In this document: positions 45,083 to 57,321 of the stretch, one piece after another | Layout of the letters: each line of letters opens with the position of its first letter | Position numbering within the stretch: position 1 is the first letter of the stretch | From: Alisma plantago-aquatica | Lineage: Eukaryota > Streptophyta > Magnoliopsida > Alismatales > Alismataceae | DNA: 64,000 nt | Assembly: GCA_963693085.1 (NCBI GenBank) | Contig: OY856409.1 | Location: forward strand, 501,178,303-501,242,302 | Direction of reading: 5' to 3' | The notes under the pieces: model-generated | What the model was told of the DNA's origin: nothing | What the model saw: only the letters and a program-made list of their open reading frames with translations | The model's database searches: none | Translations under genes and position numbers: made by a program

Positions 45083-48000
45083 TGTGGCATACAAATTGAT
45101 ATTCACTAAGCGGAAGTGATCATTTGCAGTAGATTACTGAAAATCACTAAAAATTAAAACCATTTACAAAGGGATCCATACATTGGAAGACTCTTTCGAA
45201 AAGAACCAAAGAAATTCAATTACATTCTGGTTCACAAGTACATTGCTTGTACCATTCCTTCTTGAGGATTACAAGCATCAACTGCCATGTTTAAAAACTA
45301 TACGCAGGCAGCATAAAAACATTGAGGCATCAAGCCAAAATCTCAGATCGATTAATTAAACTAACTACTAACTTCGAGGACCTGAGAGTACAGAGACGAC
45401 ACATATGACTCTATATATAAGACATGACAACCAGTGTCTCCACCTGAGAATTCACTACTGTCCCAGCTGCTTCTGCTGCTCTTCCCCTATTGTAGGGTTT
45501 CTGCCTCTTCCTCCGTGTCTACCTAAAAAGTTGGATCCCACGGGGGTGAGACAATTGAAATTGCCCCAGCGAGAGATATAGCTCTCCGCCAAAAACATTA
45601 TTATTGCAGTTTAATAGAATAAAACTAAGCAGAGGATTTATATATATATTCAACAACAGATAGATCAATGTCTACACAGATTAGAACAATATTCTTATTC
45701 AAAGCTTTTCAGTTATAACTTGATAAAACATCATATCATTTATCCAATAAGGAATTAAAGCACATGTATAACATTTATCCTTTTAGGATATGCTAAGTAG
45801 GGTAACATCAACCAATGATTCTCATATTTCATCCTTAAGAAAATACTCTACACGGCTGATTACATTTTACAATCATACTTAAGACCTGAGGAGATGAGGT
45901 ATACCACTCATACTCCAACCGACCACGGCTACGTTAAGCATCGGTACCACACAAGGTCAATGGAAGAGTCAGAATCTAAGACCTCAACCTTCTCAGTCAG
46001 TATGAGATTATATGACAGAGACATCATGTGTCAAACTAAAAATAGCTTGCCAATGTATATTGGCATCTTCGCTATAGAGTTATAGCCCGTAGCATATACT
46101 CTCTTCCGGATATGGCCCGTAGCCAATGCCTGGTATTATATTGTGGAGTCATGGCCCGTAGCCATAATCTTATTGGGATATGGTCTGTAACCATTCCTGT
46201 GCATAGGATATCCAATCCTATGAGGTGTAAGGATATATTCACCCATTACCCCTACATATTAAAAAATATGCGGCTTCCGAGTTATTCCACGGAGCAACTC
46301 GTTTCACCATTTAGCAAATTCTGACGCTGATGGATCTATGGTCTGGGAAACTACATTATATGATATCACTTGATTAATTAAGTGTATTACCATATTCTTT
46401 TAGCATCAAACACATTCCCAAACATCAATTATTTTAACAATTGCTATAATGAATGTGTAATACTTCCATCAAGTACTGTTCAAACCTTTAATAAAGCATT
46501 GTGATCTCAATCCTTCATCAAGTACTGTTCAAAACTTTAATAAAGCATTGGGATCTCAATCCCTCATCTCATCAGGAGCATTCTCATCCTTCCACAAACT
46601 CATCATCATGATTATAGAAAATGGGTATTCAAACCCTCAGTTTATCAAGGAATACTTGTTACCACTTATCAGGTAACTAACACCTTCAGGTCATCTGACC
46701 AAGGTAAACATGATACTTGTTATACAAGCATCTCACATGGCTCTCAAATCCCATTTAGTCTCTTGTTACCTCTTATTGGGCAACAAAACATATAATGGCT
46801 CACAAGGCCCATAAAGCATTTAAATAATTAACACATCATAGCTCATACCTGGCTATGCTCATCATCTCATGATTACCTGCATGATCATTACATGATACAT
46901 TTATATCAATTATATATCAACACTATGCAAAGTAAGAGTAGCATCACTATTCCCTTATTTTAGGGTTAGGATTTCTCTTACATATCATCACCCTTCATTA
47001 GGGTTAGGGTTTTCCATTATTAACCATTTAGGTTCTCAAGATCATATTATTAATGATCAAGCCCTAATTCATTGCTCCACTCAGCTAGGAGCCAACATTG
47101 ATAACATAAGTATTCAATCATGCTTATTCATTCTCATCATTTATCATTAAATGAATTATTAATACAAGATATGCGTTTCTCCCTAAACTCCACCACATCA
47201 TACTTTATTAACTTGGCTTATCCTTTTGTAAGGTATGTTAGCCTACACTTATCAAAGTGCAATACACCTCAATGTAACAATTGTCATTACATACTTCACG
47301 AGTTACCCATCCAAGTATATTGGATTTAGGATACATCAAGGTGTATCAATCGTGAGGTGCTGGATGTGATATCTATCATGTATTGATGTATCACTTCCCT
47401 CATCACCTTTATCTTACTTAATTTCATCAACTTATCTTATATTAGGGTATTTCCCATCCTAATACTTTATGCACCAGTTCATCACATTTATCATGTAATG
47501 TATTGGTCATAAGTCACTTATTTGAGTTATTCAACCATTATCAAATGATATGGGCTCATCTCGAGTTAAGGAATTATTGATATAAATATATCAATTATCA
47601 TGTGATGTATTGGTCATAAGTCACTTATTTGAATTATTCAACCATTATCAAATGATATGGACTCATCTCGAGTTAAAGGAATTATTGATATCAAGATATC
47701 CATTATCAACCTCTCTAGGTGTCAATTATCAATATATTAGTCACTATTCCATTAATAGGAATAGGGTTTTCCATCTTTATAAATTAGGGTTCACATAACA
47801 TCTCCCCATATATGGGTTTCACATAGCATTACCTGAAGTTAGGGTTTCTCAACTCAACCCAAAATTGGGTTATGGTTTATCATCATGTTGCCCAAGATTA
47901 GGGTTTCATGCTCTATAACCCAAAATTAGGGCTTCACATACCTTTACCCTATATCAGGGTTAGAATTTCATATTAGGGTTTCATATAAAATTATATAGCA

Positions 48001-50787
48001 TCATCCTGGGATTAGAGTTCACATCATATCTCTGTATTAGGGTTTCACTTGACATCACCCTTGATTAGGGTTTCACATGACTTCACCCTTAATTAGGGTT
48101 TCATCATTACCCTAGATTAGGGTTACACCTAGTATTGCCCTAAATTAGGGTTAGGGTTCATCAACCTTCTTTATTTGGGTTTCATGATCTCTTTATCAAG
48201 GATCATACCCTAATTACATATTATTTTCATGTTGAGAGTGTAGGGGCTTAACCACTTACTTGATCATTATACATGTATGAATTCCTATCTCTCTCTCTCA
48301 TCCCCTCTAGGATGTTGATCACTTCAAACTTGATTAAATTAGGTCAACCCCTCATTTAAGTATACACACTTAGGGTTATCTTAGTGTGTTGAGATGTTGC
48401 TTCCATAAGAATCAAAGGTTAACCACTCAAAAGGTACTAATCACTTAAGTACATTGAAGGTACAACCACTGTAATTACCTTTTATAAACATCATCAACAA
48501 TCATGGGGTTGATTGTACTTACAAGATTTGAATCAATTAAACCTTCAAACAGTTTTGAGGTATTATACCTTCAAACGGTCTTAAGATCGTTCAACCAAAT
48601 TGTCATTGAAACTGAATGAACAACTCATCATTGAAACCGAATAAACATCAAAAGGTTTGAGACCGTTTTCCCTCCAAACGGTCTGAGATCCCAAATGGTC
48701 TCAAGACCGTTTGGACTCAAATGGTCTCAAGACCATTTGGTCCAAAACATCTTGAAACCGATTGGATCAACTAGGGTTTCCAACATCAAATTGATTTAGG
48801 GTATGTACTCATTGAACCATCCATCAATTGAACTATTGAAAGTACATCAAATTGTAGCCCTTGGATCTCTAACCATCCAACACAATCAACCATTGACCTC
48901 CAAATGGTCTTGAGACCATTTGGTCTCAAACAGTCTTGAGACTGTTTGCCTCCAAACGTCTTGAGACCATTTGGACCATCAACCAAGAAATTGATCTAAT
49001 TCAATTAGGAATTCTTCAATCAATCAATTAGGGTTTGAAATCTATGGATCATCCATTATGGAATCCATTATAATTAAATAAATTTGAGCCATTGGATCTC
49101 CATCTTTCACATCAGCAGATAACCTCAAACGGTTTTAAAGTTCAATTTATCCATTCGATCTTGAGATCCATTATCCATTTGGTTTTGAACTCAATTACCC
49201 ATTGATCTTGTAGTTAATTACCCATTCGGTCTTGTACTTAATTACCCATTTGGTTTGAAGTAAATTACCGATTCGGTCTTGGGTTCAATTACCGATTTGG
49301 TCTTGGGTTCAACTTCCCATTCGGTCTTGAAACCGAATCAATTCAATTGGTTTTGAAACTGAATTAGCTCAATCGGTTTTGAAAACGGATTTCCCCTTCC
49401 TTTGTTGAGGTGTGTGCTTAATATGACATCATCATATTCAAGCTTCAAACCTTTGAAATCAGTTGTGATTCTTATGGTGATTTCAACAACTTATCAATAG
49501 TAAATCGAGAAAGAAGAAAGGTTCAACATATAATGAATAAATTGCAAGCAATAATGACATTTAAGGGTTCATGTAATATAACCCATCTTCAAAATTGAAT
49601 CCAAGATTAAGGCTTCACGTCCTCAATGGTGAATGAAGCTTTCTCAACTGTACAAGGCTCGTCCTCAAGTCTTTGAGTGAAATTAATGGCTAAGGTTGAA
49701 GATTGAATGAAGAAAAGAAGAAATTAAGCATTGGATTTTGATTTTTACCATGAAATCAAGGTTGAAGATGACTATGGAGCTTACCTACATGTTGGGGCAC
49801 GTCCTCCTGTTTCTCCTAAGCTCCTTTGTGTTCAATCAAATCAAGTAAAGAAATAAGGGTCGAAAAAGCCTTTCATTTGATTTGGAAATGATATGTTTAT
49901 AAGGGAATTTCAATGAGAGAGAAAGTGATATAATATTCCTTTAGCTCCCAAAATTGGTGACACATACTCCCCTACATCACTTGCATACGAATCCATATCC
50001 CCCACCTTGTAATTCTTCTTCATTATACATGAATTAAAAGAAAGCAAATTAAGCACCTTAACCATTATAATAATAATATCCAAAATTGAGTGGATATTAC
50101 TTTTCCTTTTACTAATGTGAGTGGGCTCTCCAATCACTTTGGATATTTCGTGGTCTTTGAAAGGAACAAGGACGTTCACACTTGTGCAAATTTAACCATC
50201 TCATTTTTGGTTGAAGGGAACTTCCATTAATATATTTATTTTTGCATTAAATTGAATGAGGGTTTCAATTATGCTTAAATCTTGATTATTTTAATATCAA
50301 GTTTCTCTCTCCTCCAAAGAGATTCAAATGAGACGCCCCTCTAATTTTATTGTTTCTAATTGATACCAAGAAACATTAGGGACTCTGTAGAAGTGATATT
50401 TTACATATTGAACCCTAGGTTTTGGGTAAATTGCACATTACACCAAAACTAGGTTTTAATGCACAAACATTGCTTAATAAGCTCTTTCTTGGTGCTCAGG
50501 CTTTCACAAGCCATCCCACTACATCATTATCATTCTTATGATTATTCAACACTTGAGGAACATTTTATCATGTGACATTTGCAAGTTAACCCCTCAACTT
50601 GGGTAATTTTCACTTTAGTCCAAAACAAGTAAAACATTGTTTCAACATTATTCAAAAAGGACTAAAATTGAAACATAAGTTCCTCTTGAGCCTTAATTAC
50701 TTTTAAAAAGATAAGAGCAAGCATATAATTATATTTCTTAAGCAAAACACCTAGGGTTAAGGAATAACCCAGGTCTGGGATGTTACA
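45083..50787 (-). repeat. right (5') LTR of the giant-LTR element, 5705 bp, uninterrupted
   Basis: Starts TGTGGCATAC and ends GATGTTACA. It retains about 1 kb missing from the left LTR (47525-48532). It also has its own small tandem duplications: about 49 bp at 46467-46565 and about 107 bp with units at 47491 and 47598. It contains the Helitron empty site at 50117/50118. Confidence 0.93.
47525..48532. repeat. LTR segment present only in the right copy, with many TTAGGGTTT motifs
   Basis: Between about 47760 and 48180 roughly a dozen TTAGGGTTT-like motifs (plant telobox core AGGGTTT) recur at irregular spacing, usually followed by CAC or CAT. The left LTR joins the flanks directly at about 32700. 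Confidence 0.85.
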
Positions 50788-50792
50788 CCATA
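50788..50792. repeat. target site duplication CCATA, right
   Basis: Exact match to 30300-30304. Confidence 0.93.
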
Positions 50793-51689
50793 GTTGTGAT
50801 CATTTCAATTTTTTGTTCATAATTAGAAGATTAATCTTATGCATTATTACCTTTTAATTTAATGAAAAATGTATAATTAGGTTCTGTAGGGAAACTAGAT
50901 TCAATGAAACAACAAAATGTGTATGAGGTCCCAATATTGGTTTTCATTTCAAGCAATCACATTTCACACATTTCAATTGCAATTTAACGGTAACCTTGTA
51001 TAAATGCTTCAGAGTAAATTGTAATCATTATAATAATTGATAAATGTTATCAAGTGGCTTCTAGCATTTGTTATTTAATAGAATGATGTTTTCTTTGACC
51101 TAGGTATTTGGATACTTTTGGGTTAAGTTACATTGTATTGCTGTAATTTAAATGAGAACATTGAATATTACTCCTACCATTTTTTGAATTTGGCAAGTCA
51201 TATTAAGAATTATAATATGGAAAACAAATTATTAGAAGTGTAAATGGTTTCTAGACACTTTGCCAATTGATATGCATTCTTTGAAGACCATATGATGAAG
51301 TTCCACTTTGGCATTATCAAACTTAGCTACACATGTCCTAGGGATGTCCATCTGACCATAAATAGATACACTATAGAAACAAAGCAATTTGGATTCTTTC
51401 TCTAAATGATAAACTGGGATCAAATTTGTCTACCATAAATGAGTATATAGTTGAATATTTGACAAGAAATTCTACTCGAATAAATAAAATCTAAACAAAA
51501 TTGATGTTAAAAACGGTGAATGTGATGTTTTTCAGGAAATTGAATCCTTCTATCACCCCAATCTACACAATACATTAATTTCCTTATTTTAAGTCTCTAC
51601 ATCACATATGTCACTTAGGAAAAGAGAAGTCTAGGTATTTTAGGATTTGGACGAGCATTTTAAAATAAGCTAATTCCTTGGTAAGTCTT
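50793..51689. other. unassigned AT-rich DNA
   Basis: This is the right-hand continuation of whatever the giant-LTR element inserted into; it joins 28431-30299. No domain or repeat was recognised on either strand. Confidence 0.4.
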
Positions 51690-54600
51690 AGGCCTGTAAA
51701 TCAAGTTTGCATTCGTACACACAACATTACCTTTCCCTTGAATTTTGATCATATCTTTGTGAATCCTTGTACCCTAATCTTGTGCTCATGTTGTAGAGCT
51801 TTAAATTACCTTTCCACACACCCTTTTGGGCCTAAATCAAAAATTATATGTAAAAGTTATTAAAAATTGGAAATGTTATTTTTGAAACCGTTTTTTTAAT
51901 GTTTTTTCATTCTTTTCTCCATTTTGGGATGCCTATTTAGGCCCAAGATTTGTATGGCTCACACGTCCCTTTGACCTCCCCTCTTCCTTTTTACCTTACT
52001 TTCCTCCCCTACAACATGAGGCTTGCAGGGACCGTCTGATCTTTGTTGCCATGGATTGGGTTCTAGATCTGACGACCATAGACCATCACCATCCTCCCAC
52101 CTGACCACTATATAAGGTGCAATGGGAGGAATTTTTTTGCAATGCATGACCTACCAACTATCTGTCCTCAACTCACTTTTTCCCACCTAGCTCGTTCCTA
52201 GTGCCAATGAGTGTGATGGGGAAGTTGGAAGGGATAGGTATGGAGTTGTGCCACCTCCTTTACCCTCCTCCAAGGGTCGACGTCCATTTTATACCCAAAA
52301 ACCACACCCCACTCTTCCACAACACCTATAAAATACACCCTCTGATCTGCCAACCTCCCCTCTTCATCTTTTGCTTCATGCCCCAACCCTAAAAACATCT
52401 CTAGCTTGCCCTATCGGAGCCGCGCCACCTGCCCTAGGGTTTAGAAACCCTAAAGAAAGGAAGAGGATGACCGTAGGGCATTGGATCGAGGGCCAACAAC
52501 CCAGATCATGGCCCGTGAATGCACGTTTCCCCTCTTCTACTCCTTCACGCACTCCCTCTTTCTCTCTCACCTCCCCTCTTTATGTGTCCCCAACAACTAT
52601 GTAGGTGCCTCGAAAGCCAACAGGAGCACAATACACATATGGGGCCTATGTTTCCCTCCTCTCCCGAGCTCTCTCACTCTCCACCACACAGGTGCTACTT
52701 GACAAATCTCAACACGCCACACACCCATGTTTCCTCACTCGCATGGCAGTGTGCCTACCAAGGTCACTCGACGTTGCCTTGACCCATGCACAGTCGTTGT
52801 ACCTTGCCAACCGTCACTTCCTCCCCTCTAAGGACGCCATTTGACACTCACAGACGCCCCCCCTCAATGCTCACAACCACTGCAAACTTCTCAAGGTGGA
52901 TTTTGGACTACTCCCAATGCACACCCAACAGCTCCCGCATGGGCCAGGCCCTTTTGCCCCTCAAACTCAGCACACTTAGGGTAAATAATCTTAAATCACT
53001 TTGAATTATGTCTAATCTTCCAAATCTTGTAACTCCTAGGTTGATTAACCAAATAGCATGATGTTATATACCATTTTGATTATAAAAACGTCACCTTAAT
53101 AGTGATGCTATTATCGCCTATTGGTTTTGCAAAAGTACTCACTATTTTGTTGAAAATGTATCCCCTATGATCTTTTAAGTGTTAGTACGCAAAACATGAC
53201 CTTTTTGCATTTATTTAAGGAGGATCAATAGCTTTGACTCTTTGGGAACATGAAAAAATTACTTGGATCTATTAAATGTTTTCATGTTTCAATATACAAG
53301 TGCAACAAATAGATACTCTTTCATGTTTCTATTAAATGTTTTCATGTTTCAATAGCTTTTAATAGATCCTTGGATCTATTAAAAGGGACATCTTGACCTG
53401 GCATGACTAGCTTTTCTCTAAAAATGTCCCTTTTATGTATTTATTTGTTGAACTTGTATATGTATGAGGTTTTGGGCAATCTTATCATCATACAATGATT
53501 GAACTTCTAAACCAATAAACTCTTGTACCTTTTTGAACTGATGGATCTACTGTGATCATGTTTAACTTGATTTATGGCCTCATGTTGTACCACATGCTAC
53601 ATGTTATGACTTTTATGGACTTTAGTAACTACATCTTCAATCTTGTGCAAGTATTGATAAAAAAAGTTTAGAAATCTATTTATGACTTCAAATAAGGAGA
53701 ATCATCATAATATATATCTACTTCTTAACTTGATCTATCCTATTCTCATAATGCTTCTATTATTTGGATATATGACTCTCTTTCATGAAATGAATCTAAC
53801 ATGGCTAACTATGATCTTGCATGAATAGACCATGATAATTATCAAAATCTAATGTTTACCTAACTACAAACTAGACATTATCTCACTTCTATATCTATTA
53901 TAATGTGGATAGTTTGCCTATACCTAGGCCTTAATGTTTATACTTGTGTTATAGGGAATCATTTCATGCATGTTTGAAACTTTTTGAACTAAGTGAAACT
54001 TAGATCTAGGGAAACACCCACACAACTCATATGATGTTTAGATTATCAATTCCTTATTGATCTAAGACCCTACATGATATCCTTTACATCTTAGGCCTCC
54101 TTTGTATTGGACCATATCTAGAATCTACACATGGTTTATAGCTTCTACTCTACTCGTAAGGTACGCTTAATCTCTTGACCCTAATATGATAATGGATTGC
54201 TTGTATGTATGCTTGCATGAATGCTTGTCTACCTCCTTGGTTGAGCTATTTTTCCTAGGAATACTACTTTTATATTTGGTTATAATATGTTGACAAAGCT
54301 TGAAAATAATATAAAGATATCCATTATGCAACCTAATGTTGATATAATGGAAAAAGAAACAGAAAACATACTTGGTATAAAAGAAAGTAAGTATTCTCTC
54401 CTTGTTTCTATTTCTTATTCATTATCATGTTCCTAGAAAAGAAGCATTGATATAAATCTTAAACTGTTGTTACATATTTTTCATAGCATACTGAATGCAC
54501 TTGCATTTATATATTTTGTTTATCGAACTTGTAGTTGCCAAATGAAGATATGCTGCACTCAAAACTATAAGCTCTAAAATGAATCACCAATCGATATACT

Positions 54601-54778
54601 TGAATATATAATTGGGTACACGCTCCTGTATCCCCTTTTAGTATCTAGTTATATCATGTTGTTATTGCTTTTACATATATATTGCATGTGTGAAATATTT
54701 GTGCCATTCTACGGATGGACACCCAAGTCCAGTTGCCTCTGGCTTTGTAGCCATTAGGAGTGTGTACTTACTGTAACA
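51690..54778 (+). repeat. left (5') LTR of the non-coding element
   Basis: Homology to the right LTR is visible from about 51700 to 53440. The remainder to 54778, ending TGTAACA, has no partner because the right copy is truncated. 52380-52960 is GC-rich and CT-rich on the plus strand and yields several overlapping open frames, none convincing. A small duplication around 53270-53350 repeats TCTATTAAATGTTTTCATG. Confidence 0.65.
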
Positions 54779-54795
54779 AATAGTTCTGTGGAAAA

Positions 54796-54808
54796 TGGTA
54801 TCTGAGCC
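54796..54808 (+). other. primer binding site, tRNA-Met type
   Basis: TGGTATCTGAGCC differs by one base from the common TGGTATCAGAGCC. It sits 17 bases after TGTAACA, so either the LTR end or a small insertion between them is uncertain. Confidence 0.8.
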
Positions 54809-57294
54809 ATACACACAAGCCTCTATATATGTTTATGGCATAACCCATCTTAATAACCCAGTGAGGACTAAAATCATTTCCCTAAATTTTAGAGAGTCTT
54901 CTAGAATCTCATCTCTTCTTTAAGGACTACCGAAGCCACCCCAATAGATGATTAGTTAGTCTTCTCATCTCCCCATGTGATTCTTCTCTCTTGACTATTA
55001 ATCACATGACATCTCAATTATGGGTATCTTATGCATGGATAAAGCAAAACTCATTTGAAATCATGAAAGTTTATTAAGACATTAATGCCATGATCTGATC
55101 TTAAATGGAAAACCATGTTTTATGTAAGAAAGTATTGTTGGAAGTAATGAAGTCATTTGTACATTATTAAAACTTAGTGTCATCAAATCAGATATAAGTG
55201 TTTTCTATGTTCGAGGTAAACCCTTGTATTGGTGAGATGAGGCGGGAATCTATTACTGATCAAACCTCAAAAATAGTTAAGCAAACCTCTTCCCTATATT
55301 TGATATCTACCATGATATTTCAACAAAATGACCATGTCTTTGGAGCCCTATATTATGATAGGAAGACTTATTATAGGAGGAAAATCCCTAATTGACTAAT
55401 ATTCCTCTTTGTAAACTCAATTTGGATAATATGATGGAACTCAAACTCAATCTTTCCCTATTATGTTCAAACTCTTGGAGTGATCAATTTGACTTCTCAA
55501 TCCTCAAAGTTTATTCTTACCTTATTTATGGAAGGAAGGGAATGTAATTATGACTTTGACCTTGCAAAATCTTGAAATATGGTTGCCCTACTAATGATCT
55601 TGATGTTTGACTCATGATATTGCAAAATAGGATTTGATAGTTGATACTCTCCCTATTTGGATATGTTTGATGGATCATGACTATTGTGGACAAATGTGCT
55701 AGATTAGGGTGGTAGTTGAATAATGACTTCTATAACCTAGGTCACCTCTCTACGATGATTACCTCTAAATTATCAGCTTGTTGATTATTTAGAGTTTGGA
55801 AGGGTAACCCCTTCCACATGGTTTTGATTTCTTGACCTAAGTCTCTAATAGGTTAGACTAATGAAATTGAAACTCCATCTTGAATCTTGAATTAATGATG
55901 ATTGTTAAATATGATGATATTGACTATAGCTAGTGGTTGAATCCTAGAAAGATAAGGGTTTAGATCACTCTTCGACCTCAAATAGCATGATGATAAAATT
56001 GATGTTGATATCGATTATTTCTCGATTAATGTATATATATGAATGATCACCCTTAGAAGGGTGAGTTAACCAATCAATTTAAGAATTGAGGCAACTTTGA
56101 ATGTCACCTAAAATTTTAAGGATTAAGTATACAAAGCATGGAAGAACATATAATGAGTATCATTTATTGAACCCAATTATGCCATCTCTGAGGGACAAAA
56201 GAAAAAGTCACTAAAGAAGTGACTATCAATATGTGACCAAGCCTAGGAGGGAAGGTCACCAAGAGGCCAAGCCCAGGAGGGAAGGACACTGTGAAGACCT
56301 AGCCCAGGAGGGAAGTCACCATGAAGATCAAGCCCAGGAGGGAAAGTCACCATGAAGACCAAGCCCAGGAGGGAAGGTCACCATGAAGACCAAGCCCATG
56401 CAGGAAGGCCATCATGAAGACCAAGCCTAGGAGGGAAGGTCTCCATGAGACCAATGTTGGGACATAAAGTAAATGATGTCCACCCTAAGATATGGAGAAA
56501 ATCTAGGTTAAAGAATTATTAAAAATAATGTGCTTGAATATTGTAGAGAAACTTCAAGAAGAATGTGTGTGGCATATCTATAAAACCTTAGGAAGGGTAG
56601 ATCCCTAAGTCACCCCTAAGGTCTAAAAATGAACTCAAAACTCTAACTTTTAAATGCTTCGACTATGACCTTTGTGCCCAAACTCAAATCTTGATATTGA
56701 ATAATCTTGACCCATGATTAATGATATTGACTTTGACTTGTCTCCTATAATCACTCTATTTGGATCTTGGGATCACCCTCGATATATGATTGATGAATTT
56801 CATATTCCCAATTCCTAAAATTTTGAAATGATGATTATAATGATTCACTCGATTTATGACTTAGGGGTGAGCTCCATGTGGACTAGGGTGGGACCTTCCA
56901 TCAATTTTGAGCATGAAATCACAATGTTGATTTTTTATGGTTGTCTCAAATTGTTGAAATATGAAATCTCAATCATGGATGTATAACACCATCTAGGCTA
57001 ATGTAAAAGCTAGAACTATAGACATTAGAATGAACATCATGTCTTAATCTTAAACTCTATGTGATTGACTTGAAATGTGATCTCTCCAACTTTGAGGATA
57101 TATAGGATAATTTTTCGAAAATTGTGACTCATGTAATGATCGTCCAAATCTAATGATCTAGGTGACTATGTGAGAACTATGATGCTAGATTGCTAAATTT
57201 TGAAATAGTGATTGATGTGGTAAACGTATCAAGAATATTATAACATGGATTATGAAATGCCAATCTCAAGGGATGGATTGATTTAATTTTGGGG
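54809..57294 (+). other. non-coding interior
   Basis: No gag, protease, RT or integrase was recognised on either strand. It contains the 31-bp minisatellite at 56235-56451. Confidence 0.65.
56235..56451 (+). repeat. 31-bp minisatellite, seven units
   Basis: The unit starts GACCAAGCCCAGGAGGGAAG and ends GTCACCATGAA. Seven head-to-tail copies carry a few substitutions and one-base indels. Confidence 0.95.
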
Positions 57295-57321
57295 ACAAAA
57301 TTCCTTTTAACGTGGGGAGGA
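57295..57321 (+). other. polypurine tract and pol-end signature
   Basis: GGGGACAAAATTCC (57291-57304) is followed by CGTGGGGAGGA directly before the LTR start TGTGATAACC. This is the same kind of junction as at 42170 and 24006 on the other strand. Confidence 0.75.

Larger units (their letters stand above)
30305..50787 (-). mobile_element. large non-autonomous Ty3/gypsy element with ~5.7-kb LTRs (gag only)
   Basis: Two long direct repeats (30305-42169, interrupted by a Helitron, and 45083-50787) flank a 2.9-kb interior. They are bounded by a perfect 5-bp target duplication. Termini are TG...CA, with TA in place of TG in the left copy. The interior has a primer-site remnant next to the right LTR, a shortened gag on the minus strand and a chromovirus-type pol end and purine tract next to the left LTR, but no protease, RT or integrase. 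It would depend on enzymes from a relative. LTRs longer than the interior recall the LARD and TR-GAG classes of plant elements. In a 110-base stretch (30323-30432 against 45101-45210) the LTRs differ at 6 positions. Confidence 0.9.

Noticed and set aside
47760..48180. interstitial telomere
   Set aside because: TTAGGGTTT motifs are scattered and not a contiguous TTTAGGG array, and they lie inside an LTR; no telomere or fusion point is supported.
52371..52844. cluster of plus-strand open frames rich in Ser, Pro and His, with similar ones at 58176-58740
   Set aside because: They lie in the CT-rich block of paired LTRs, overlap in all frames, and the two LTR copies do not keep one frame.
56235..56451. 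CRISPR array
   Set aside because: The 31-bp units are directly adjacent without spacers, in a plant LTR element; it is a minisatellite.
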